Source: Azolla caroliniana
Lineage: Eukaryota; Polypodiophyta
Length of the DNA: 64,000 bases
Assembly (NCBI GenBank): GCA_043228905.1
Contig: JBHGNT010000013.1
Location: 20,150,001 to 20,214,000, forward strand
Reading direction: 5' to 3'
The translations under genes were made by a program, and so were the position numbers. The notes beneath the pieces were generated by a model. The model searched no databases and was not told the DNA's origin. It saw nothing but the letters and a program-made list of their open reading frames with translations. Below, piece after piece: positions 55,214 to 64,000 of this stretch. Each line of letters begins with the position of its first letter. The stretch's first letter is position 1.

Positions 55214-58200
55214 ATGATAGTGATGAGGCACATCGCGCACTCGATGACAACCTCAAACCCGACCAACACCTCCAAACTAGAAGATGTATGTTTTGTCGAC
55301 CCGAGTGCATTGAACCACATGACATCCCACGAGGATTGGTTCAAGGAGCTACGAAAGCCCGAACAGCCCGACTATGTGGAAACTGGGGATGACACAATTC
55401 ATCCCATTCAGCATATCAGCAATGTCCCATTTGGGGAAGAAGGCAACCAAACATATATCAAGAACGTTTTGCATGTTCCTACAATAACAAAGAACCTGGT
55501 CTCACTTGGCCAGATAGTCGAACAAGGCATGCAAGTCCGCTTCAACGATGGCGGATGCTTCGTCGAAAAAGAAGGCCGACTCATCGCTAGGGGTAGGAGA
55601 GAAGGTTGGATGTTCATCCTCAACTCTCACGAGATGAACTCGGCAATGTATGCCAAGGGCTAGAGAGACGACGACGAGATAGAGTTGTGGCACAATAGGA
55701 TAGGCCACATCAATTTCCAAAAGCTCAAGGGAATGTAGTCGAAAGGAGTTGTCACTGGACTCCTGACCTTCACCAAAAAGGAAATTGCAGGCGTGTGCGA
55801 AGCTTGTCAATTCAACAAACAACACCGACAACCATTCCCAAAGGAGAGGAACACAACCAAAGGGATCCTGGACGTAATACATTCAGATGTATGGGGACTA
55901 TCCCAGACGGCAATATTCAGCATGCAGCCGAAGAGCAAAGTGTTCGTACACTTCTAAAGGTTAAAAAACAAAGTCGAAAAGGCAACCGGTCAGCATGTTC
56001 GATGCCTTCGATCAGACGACGACAAGGAGTACTTCTCCAATGGGGTTACAACATATCTTCGACAAGAAGGAATCTGACAGGAGTTTACCTGCCGACACAC
56101 ACCTTAGTAGAACGGAGTAGTCGAACACAAGAATCAGCGCATACTTGAGGTGGCAAGGGTAATGATGAACGAGAAACATCTGCTAAAGTCATATTGGGTT
56201 GAAGCGCCAAATACAACCATTTATCTTATGAATCGTTGCACAACATCAGGAGTGCACGAAGTTACCTCATGTGAAGTGTTCTATGGGAAGAAACCAGATC
56301 TATCTCATGTTAGGATATTCGGTTCAATTGCATATGTACATATTTTCGACGACCTGCGGTAGAAGCTCGATCTCAAGTCGGAGAAATGCATACTCATAGG
56401 GTACTCACTCGAGCAAAAAGGGTATAAGTGCTTCAACCCTTCCACCAAGAAGGTACGAGTGAGTTGGGATGTATTCAACAAGTCAACGTCCTGGTATACA
56501 ATCAAATCAACCCCATCTGACACAATCGAAACCGAGTTCAACACAGATGTAGAGGAGGATGATCGACCGAGGTTCACATAAGAGGAAAGTCCAATCCTAA
56601 CCAGGTTGAGTTAACCACAAGAACCTCCAAGCGACCAAAGCACGTCACAGCCGAGTCCGAAACAGGACAAAGGAAAGGCTAAAATGCATGAGTACGAAGA
56701 CTCAGTTGGAAATGAATGGACTCACTTATCTGACAGTGAGTTTGGTAGATTGGATGTGCCCATCATGAGGACACCAGGAGAACCACGTCGATCCACTCGA
56801 GAAAAGAACGTAGTCAACCGATTCGGTTACAACGACTACATGGCATATCATTATGCATTCATCATGAAGGTGTCGATAGTCTGAGAACCGAAAAACTACT
56901 CCGAAGTCGCGAAGGATCCTAGATGGGTTGAAGCGATGAATGAGGAGATGCAAGCACTCTCTAAGAACGAGACATGGGATCTCGTCCCTTCTTCAAACCA
57001 CCAAAAGGCAATTGGATGCCGGTGGATCTTCAAGATAAAGCACAACACCGACGAAATTGTCCATCGGTACAAGGCTCAGCTTGCGGCAAAGGGGTACGCG
57101 CAGATGCATGGTGTCGACTACGAAGAGACCTTTGCCCAGTGGCAAAGATGACTACAATTCGAACCGTGATCGCGCTTGCAGCAACAAAAGGGTGGCACCT
57201 CCACCAAATGGATGTAAAGAACGCCTTTCTACAAGGCGAGTTAGACGAAGAGGTGTACATGGTGCAACTACCCGAATTTGTGTCAACTACACATACGATT
57301 GTTGTCTGCCAACTCAAAAAGCCTCTCTACGGCCTAAAGCAGGCACCGAGAGCATGGCATTCGAAGATAATACAATATCTTCATCAAATCGGCTTCAACA
57401 TGTCCAAGTCCGACAATTCTCTATTCATTCGGAGTAACTCTAGAGGACAAGATTGCTCATCATTTATGTGGATGATTTGGCCATAGGAGGAGATCATTTA
57501 GCAGATATTGAGCACATCAAGAAGCTCCTCTCCAACTGATTCGAAATAACTAATATGAAGAGCTCCATTAATTTCTAGAAATAGAAGTAATTCGGACACT
57601 AGACGGTATCACGCTTTCTCAAAAGCACTATACCCTCAATATTCTTTACAAGTTTGGGATGACACAGTGTAAGCCCATCACTACTCCTCTCGATTGAAAT
57701 CTAAAGCTAGATGCTGACTTAGGCACTGGAGAGTGTGAGCTGATGCATGATCGTCAACTAGTCGAAAGCCTCATCTACCTCACAATTACCTGACCCAACC
57801 TGAGTTACCTAGTCAGCTTCCTTAGCCAATTTATGCAAACTCTACGAGACATCCATCTCGACTGTGTTAGGCGAGTGCTAAGGTATGTGAGTAGAACCAT
57901 GGATTTCGGCATCCTTTACAAATCAGCCACACCGATATGACTCGAAGGTTATACCAATGCCGTCTAGGCCGGCTACAGATCCGACTAACGATCGACATCC
58001 GGATTTGTCTTTTCTCTCGGCAGTGGCGCCATATCGTGGAGTAGTAATAAACAACCGACAATAATTGCACTATCGAACACCGAAGCCAAATACAGGAGCG
58101 CGACCGTAGCCGCCTGCGAAGTCGTTTGGCTCAAGAGAATCTTGAAGGATTTGGGCATTCCCATCAAGGATCCGATTCTCCTCTACTGTGACAACATGAG

Positions 58201-58408
58201 CAATATTCACCTCGCTCGGAACCCAGTCTTCCATGCTCGAACTAAGCACATTGAAGTGCACTATCACTTCGTCTGAGAGCTTGTTCTAGCCAGGGATGTC
58301 GATGCATACGACCGACATCTTCACCAAGGCCCTGGGAGTCGATAAGTTGCAGCAGTTCATGACTAACCTAGGTCTTTCTACCATTGACCAATCGAGCTTG
58401 AGGGGGAG
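55214..58408 (+). pseudogene. copia C pol, decayed
   Basis: In order: the protease region 'CFVDPSALNHMTSHEDWFKE' (DSG replaced by DPS), GAG-pre-integrase 'ELWHNRIGHINFQKLKGM', CxxC in 'CEACQFNKQH', eroded integrase 'KSYWVEAPNTTIYLMNRCTT', linker 'RRSTREKNVVNRFGYNDYMA', RT 'LHQMDVKNAFLQGELDEEVY', 'KPLYGLKQAPRAWHSKI' and YVDD at 57465-57476, and an RNase H relic 'ALSNTEAKYRSATVAACEVV'. More than ten stops or frameshifts. The right order for copia, but no function is possible. Confidence 0.85.
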
Positions 58409-58714
58409 TGACAAGACTACACGCGACCATAACTAGTGTGTCATAGAAGTTAATGTCCTATGACACATATTCCTTAGGTAGTTAAGACACAACCTCTTTC
58501 CCAAGAGGTTGTACTAGTGAGAGAACTTAGAGAGGAGGTGACTACATAAGCACCTTCTCCCTCTTGTTGTAAACGTTGGTTGTTCTTACTTTCTCTGTAA
58601 TACAATTTTCTGATTTTCTGTAATCACGAGCTCTCTCTCTCTCTCTCTCTCTCTCTTTCCTTACACACACACACTCAATTCTTTTGACGCACATAATCTA
58701 TCCGATTCTTCACA
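58409..58714 (+). mobile_element. copia C 3' LTR (306 bp)
   Basis: Starts TGACAAGACT after the polypurine tract and ends TTCTTCACA. Carries a (CT)n run at about 58631-58656. Confidence 0.88.
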
Positions 58715-58719
58715 GATAG

Positions 58720-59100
58720 AAAAGAAAAACCCAATAGAATAGCCATCAACAACTAGAGGCCCAACAACACCATGATAATAGGAGCACAACTTACCATTTG
58801 TGGCACAAAAGTGATACTATTATTGAAGCAAAAATGGGTGTCGTTTGCACCAAGTATGTCATATGTATAATCATCACACAATCTCCCACTTCCACGACAT
58901 GTGCTGATATAGAAGCAAACCTAATATTTATGAAAGGTGACATGGAATGACGGTTCAAATTCAAGAATTCAATCGTTTGATGTAAGCTATCATCCACAAA
59001 CAAAGCATAAGGAGGTATACATGAAGCATACAAAAGGTAATCAAAGATTACCATACATCCCAACCAAGTAATGCATGAACCTTGAAGATGTCTATTCAAC
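58720..59100 (-). other. unrecognised sequence flanking copia C, right side
   Basis: A minus-strand frame (59099-58791) reads 'LLYASCIPPYALFVDDSLHQ', without a family I can name. It was continuous with 53308-52981 before copia C inserted. Confidence 0.25.
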
Positions 59101-59579
59101 TTTTTAAACCCAAGGGTAATAGAACTTCATGTAGATTTCTCAAGATTATTGTTTACAAATTTTCTTAAAATAAAAGTTTTAATTATAAAATGTTTGAAAT
59201 TTTCGATATTACCAACGAAGATATAATAAACTTGTCGTCTATATGTAAACTTTTAATATGGTTAACCAAACCCAATGTTGTAATTTGTAAACAAGGATGC
59301 TTACAAGTTATAAGACATTAAAAGTCATAGAGGAGAAAAGGGCCTCCTTTAGGGGGTTCAACGAATAGATATTAAATTAGTTATGTATGAAGTAATCTAT
59401 ATAGTTTGTTTTTATGAATGTCCTTACATACAAGAGAGAAAGTTGAACCTAATTACATTAATTTTGTGCTAATTGATGTATATTGCCTTTGCTTCATTGT
59501 CTCTCAGTTGTTTCTATTTGAGTGCTTTTATTAACTAGTGCACACTACATGATCATAGGGTGGAGCTCAACAACAATGT

Positions 59580-59582
59580 CCC

Positions 59583-59613
<31 letters not shown>

Positions 59614-59618
59614 ACAAA
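59580..59618 (+). repeat. poly(C) run followed by (CA)n
   Basis: About 20 C followed by about 9 CA units; between decayed transposon pieces. Confidence 0.9.
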
Positions 59619-59699
59619 GTAGTGGCCCTTTCTTCACTATGTGCTCTATACCTTGGTAACTACGCAACTACAATGTGTCATTAGTGCATAATATCAACT

Positions 59700-60270
59700 G
59701 TGGCTCTATTTATGATTATTCTATTTAGATGGTTGATTGTTCATTATGTGGTTCCTATCAGGGTTTGGATGTATTGTAAATATGTGGATAAGATGTGTGA
59801 TTTTTGTGGGTTAGAAGTGGGGTCTCTTCATCACATATTCTGGTCATGTATGATCGCCAAATTGGTTTGGAAAAGGTTTTTACGTCTATTGCATGAGGTG
59901 TATGGCGCTAGAGTATATAAATGGGACGCATTGATGTGGCCTGATTTTAAGGGTGAGGTATAAGATTATGCAAAAGAAAAGGTTAACTTTGCATTATATA
60001 CAAGAGGTTGACATGTCGAGGAAGTATCGCCATATATGCCTATTCATTCGGTCCAGAATGGAGTGGTTTGGGAGACAATTAGTTCAATAACCTTATGGGC
60101 TTTGTGGACTAGTAGATGTCGAAGGATATTTGACCATTGTAGTAATATTCTTGCACGTGTCAAGCTATTGTTTGGTAGACTATTGAAGTTGATGGCACAA
60201 AATTGCTTTTGAAACCGTGGGTAGACAACATTTTGCAACCACAAAGGAGTTACACTTCAAATAACATTTG
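59700..60270 (+). pseudogene. LINE C-terminal zf-RVT fragment, plus strand
   Basis: 'MCDFCGLEVGSLHHIFWSCM' followed by 'IAKLVWKRFLRLL' is the zinc-binding end of a plant LINE ORF2 (C-x2-C...H-x(4-5)-C). Further on 'VVWETISSITLWALW' matches the 'WKTISSILMWVIW' of the 7114-7621 fragment, so they are related elements in opposite orientation. A stop at 59960-59962 and others follow. Confidence 0.6.
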
Positions 60271-60887
60271 ATAGTTGTTGGAATTGGACAACACTACGCA
60301 ACCACAAAGGAGCGGTCAGGATGGCCGTTTACCTGCAGAATCAGACATCTGCAAATGGAGGAGTGTCACCGCTTGTTTGCACACGTGACACGTTCTCGGT
60401 GACAACATGGTTTCAACTCTCACCTAATGTTGAACTCAGTGGAGGTCCAAACTCACGATAATAACGATGATGGATGTCATGCCTTAATCACTCCCCACAA
60501 CATTTGCATAAGAGGCGGACCATTTGTGCAAACCCAAGCAATATGAAGTTTCCAAGAGGGGGGAGAGTAGAGGTCATGAACAAGGACGAGGCAGAATGAT
60601 CAGTCGACCCATGACATAATTACGTCTCATGGTTCAAACATGTTTTGTACCGGCGAGGACAAGAAACATAATGACTTTACAATGCCTGGGCATAATCGCG
60701 TACAAGCGAAAGGAGAGAAGAAGAGAACACGGATTATGAGTATGGATAGTCAATCAGGGAGGCATGTCCACAAGAAGGCGTGCAGTGGTGAGGCGAATTT
60801 GAAGGTAAGGTGGTTGAGTGTCCACTGGAGGTGAGACAGACCAAGTGTGGATGGATCATGGATGGGCATTGCCCCCTTCTCTCTCTA

Positions 60888-60926
<39 letters not shown>

Positions 60927-60993
60927 GTTCCGGCTTTGGCGCGCGAACGTGAGTGCATGCTCGCATTCAAAAACACGCAGAGACACAGTGACT

Positions 60994-61038
<45 letters not shown>

Positions 61039-61089
61039 CCGAAGACGGAGACCAGAGTTATTCTCTGCGTCATCAGGTAAACACGCACA

Positions 61090-61140
<51 letters not shown>
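60888..61140. repeat. three microsatellites in the kinesin gene 5' region
   Basis: (TC)n at about 60891-60924, (GA)n at about 60997-61034 and (CA)n at about 61092-61140, with more GA-rich DNA to 61280. All open frames here are repeat artefacts. CT/GA tracts are common in plant 5' leaders. Confidence 0.9.
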
Positions 61141-61145
<5 letters not shown>

Positions 61146-61419
61146 GCGCACGAGGCCGAGAAGACCAGAGAGATAAGTATGAGGATCCAGAGGGAAAGGA
61201 TCTACATACAGAATGCATCGAGATAGAGATAGAGAGAGCGAGAGAGGGTCCAGAGAGAGAAGACCTAGAGCGAGAGAGGATACCAATCTCAGTAAATAAG
61301 TAGTAATGTTCGGCCTTTGATCCATTTTTATCCTCTGTTTCTTTGGTTGATCACCGTTAATTGTTGTCATTTTTATTTTTTGACTTCGTTTTGATCTGCA
61401 AACTCGTGTTACCTATAAG

Positions 61420-64000
61420 ATGGGAGATTCACAAGGATCTGATCACATTGTTGTTGCGGCCGCTGAAGCAGGTATTTCTGTTATTATTGAAAAGCTCACT
61501 TTGTGGTGCATAATTATATGCATACATCCTCATGTAAATCCTTTTTTGTTTGAGTGCTGAAAATATTTCTTTTTGATGCAAATGTAGGGTTTATTTATAT
61601 CAATTGTTGTGGAAATTCTTGTTTTTAGGATGTAGCTCACTATGCTGATGCGAATCTAGCCCTTCTATTTATATTTATCCTATCTTAATCCATTATAGTA
61701 TGCTGAAAAGCCTACATTGATTCAAAATTAAGGGGTTATATATTCCTCCATTATTTGGAATATCATTTTTATTATACTGCCTACATGGATTTGAAATTTA
61801 TGGTGTGTGCATATCCATCCTCATATAAATATTTATTCTGGAACAGCTACATTAAGTCAATGTTTAGGGTTAATGTATACATCCATAATGTGAGCCTATT
61901 TGTTTACGCAGAAATCCACTTTGATGCTAAACTTAGGGTTTATATATGAACACTTGATGCAAACAGTAGGGTTTACATCATGTATACAAATGATTTGATG
62001 CAAAAGTTAGGGTTTGTATGTATATGCATACAATTCGGGAAAAATTTATATAATGCAAAATTTAGAGTTTATATACCTACATATACTATGATTCAAAATG
62101 TAGTGTTTATATAGACGTGTGCATATATACATGGCTCTTATAAGTCCTTTCTTTTATCTCAATTTGTTCTGGAGAAGTTTCGAGACGGTATCAGGCAACA
62201 GCATGGTTGCAATGGATGATTGGGCCATTCGATCTGCAGCCCAATCCATCGGAGGAGGATCTACGACTTTTCTTAAGAGATGGAACTGTGCTTTGCAAGA
62301 TCCTAAGAAAATTAGATCCTGAGCTGATGACTCAGGTATCTTTAGAAAATTAGCCATCTTTATTCAATATAGCGGTGCTTTATTGATTTATAGTGTCAAT
62401 GAATGCCAAAGAGTGAAAAGCATAGAGTATTTGCTGGGTTCCCCTCCCCAAACCTATTTGTCTAGATAAGATTATGTTTTAGCAAATTGAGAAATTGCGT
62501 ATCAACCCTAAATGATAAAGGAATCACAAAGAAAAGCAATCACAAAGAAAAGCAATCAAATTGATCTTTGGGTCTGCCTCACACAGCATAATTGCCAAGG
62601 AACAAAAGTCTCTTTAGCAAAAGGAGCTGTAAAAATATATTATGTATATATCGCAAATCTAAAATATCCACATATCCATGGAGATACCCATGTGCATCTA
62701 TACAAATACATGCGTATGTGATTTGAACAAATGTATTTACTTCATATCGTGTCTATGTTGGCAGTTTAGGTCAGGCCATGTACTGGACCCTAATTCCTCC
62801 TTGCAACCTGAAGACTGTCTGAGCACGTTTTTGAAAGCAGTAGAACTATTGAATATTCCGGCTTTTGAAAATCTGGATCTGGCACAAGTAGGATTCATAA
62901 TAACTTCTGATAATTCTTTCATCTGGCATCAATATAAACCCATGGAAAACAGTGATATTTTATTTTGTTTATTTGTTTAAGCAGCCTAACTATCAGCCCC
63001 ATTCTTTGGATAGAGTGGTAGATTGTATTCTTTCTCTGAAATCATATCATGATTCAACAGAAGAAAGTAAAGATCTATCAGGATCCAGGAAGTTTGATGG
63101 GTCACCAATTGCCTATAACACAAGTAATCCAAACCATAAAGGAAACATTAGTAGTCCGAACCATAACGAAACATTGGCATCCCCGTCACGCATGAAATTA
63201 CATTCACATCTAACAAGAAGCCCTAGCCAGCAAAGGAAACGATGGATTGCATCAGAATATGATAGTGTGAGTTCGGTTGATATATCTCTAGAAATGCAGA
63301 ATGCTGGAAATTCACAGCCAAATAATGCTGTACACAAATCACCCGGAAGAGACTCCAGCTTGGATGACGAGAATTTTATCCCTAATCATCCCCATCCCAA
63401 TGCAGGTAATACCAAATCTCTATTATTAGAAGATTGTACCCTTTTCACCTGGATGTGTACACGCGTAAATATTTACACCCCTCGAAAGCGGGTTGAAAGC
63501 TGTGGTTGCTAATGATTGTGAGATTTAGCAGACCATGCACGTTTGACATACTGTACAGCTGCGTGATGTTATATACTGAATTATTTTTGGATTTCTTTGA
63601 AAGATTTAATCTTCTGTCAATAGTAAATCCGAGTTTCAAGTTTGATGAGAATCTTGCACGAAGCTTGACATGAAACTTGGATTTACTATTAATAGAAGAC
63701 AAAAGAGGCAATGGATGAAGTTGATCCAAGTCTGTTTTCTGTCTCAACTTCTTAGACGTTTAAATTGGAATATCTCCTCGGATGTTGGAATTTCGTTTTG
63801 TTGAATTTTTTTTAACATGCATCTACTTCAATACAGTATTTATCTTCATGTTTTCAACTTGACTCAACTTTTATTAAAATAAAAAAGACCTTATGTTGCA
63901 TCTAATCAGAAAGTCTCTACATGGCACCTCATTATAAGAACCATGGTTATTAGTGTGCTGGTTTGTTTTTTGAGTCCAGGCTGTTGACAATGTATATGCA
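61420..64000 (+). CDS. kinesin-14-like gene with calponin-homology domain, 5' part (runs off the window)
   Basis: Exons with matching phases: 61420-61471 (MGDSQGSDHIVVAAAEA), 62175-62335, 62765-62887, 62985-63405; at least one more must follow. The spliced product gives a calponin-homology domain: 'SRRYQATAWLQWMIGPF', 'PSEEDLRLFLRDGTVLCKIL', 'CLSTFLKAVELLNIPAFENL', 'HSLDRVVDCILSLKSYHD'. This arrangement (RRxxAxxWLxxxxGP...LRxGxxLCxxxxK...VVDCILxLKxYH) is the N-terminal CH domain of plant KIN-14 motors, which bind actin and microtubules. Exon 4 continues into a Ser/Asn-rich linker. The motor domain would lie outside the window. The exon 2 acceptor is a GAGAAG tandem, so the start 62178 is also possible. 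Another CH protein cannot be excluded. Confidence 0.72.
63606..63712. repeat. short inverted repeat (hairpin) in the KIN-14-like intron
   Basis: CTTCTGTCAATAGTAAATCC at about 63612 pairs with GGATTTACTATTAATAGAAG at about 63682, and both extend through AGTTTCA/TGAAACT, giving about 28 bp with few mismatches around a 30-bp loop. Confidence 0.7.

Larger units (their letters stand above)
53314..58714 (+). mobile_element. Ty1/copia element C (5.4 kb), decayed, with a foreign insert
   Basis: LTRs at 53314-53677 and 58409-58714 share ACTAGTGTGTCATA...GATTCTTCACA. The primer site TGGTATTAGAGC (53678-53689) follows the left LTR at once, and a polypurine tract (GAGGGGGAG, 58400-58408) precedes the right LTR. 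The flanks GATAC (53309-53313) and GATAG (58715-58719) are a 4/5 target duplication. Gag-pol in between is full of stops and frameshifts. A 0.5-kb insert interrupts gag. Confidence 0.88.

Overview
This window reads as nuclear DNA of a land plant, most likely a non-seed plant such as a fern. That is inference: it rests on plant receptor-like cytoplasmic kinases (RLCK-VII), an intronless PLS-type PPR gene, plant Ty1/copia elements primed by initiator-Met tRNA, LINE tails of plant type, and a chromodomain Ty3 element whose gag and priming site recall the Tf1/sushi/Tcn1 group rather than the usual seed-plant chromoviruses. Only four genes look like working host genes; most of the rest is nested and decayed retroelements.

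Layout. 1-5960: two related gag-like coding regions on the minus strand (1-710 and 4637-5215), each just downstream of a conserved TGGTGAACCC primer-site-like block. The second has a candidate LTR (5258-5960) and is followed by a GC-rich degenerate repeat (2130-4560). 5961-7113: promoter-bearing LTR-like fragments and microsatellites. 7114-25800: a nest. A LINE (minus) was split by a 5.8-kb chromovirus (plus; 7622-25181, near-matching target duplications). The chromovirus was then hit by a solo LTR (10382-11170, inside the RT codons), by copia A (13314-18912, minus, perfect GTTGG duplications, in the integrase) and by copia B (19413-24805, minus, perfect ATACG duplications, in the 3' LTR). LTR divergence orders the events: chromovirus oldest, copia A intermediate (about 10 differences in 275 bp compared), copia B youngest (2 differences in 300 bp). 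Copia B keeps one long gag-pol frame broken by a single TGA.

27282-29534: a PPR gene carrying a 21-bp/heptad minisatellite expansion inside a PPR motif. 31825-35699 (plus) and 37255-40868 (minus): two tail-to-tail RLCK-VII kinase genes, both with a putative N-myristoylation/palmitoylation start (MGNC, MGCC). I could assemble complete six-exon (401 aa) and five-exon (404 aa) models. The first has a perfect 136-bp inverted repeat in an intron. 41500-53300: AT-rich DNA with a tRNA-like SINE head, a decayed LINE and a decayed copia. 53314-58714: decayed copia C (plus) carrying a foreign insert in gag with an RpoB-like stretch. 59700-60270: another LINE tail. 61420-64000: the 5' end of a kinesin-14/calponin-homology gene, cut by the window edge.

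The most interesting signal is in the chromovirus. The 12 bases directly after its 5' LTR (8065-8076) are exactly complementary to LTR bases lying 33 nt downstream of the LTR TATA box, where transcription should start. That is the arrangement of a self-primed (Tf1/sushi-type) retrotransposon, and there is no tRNA-type primer site.
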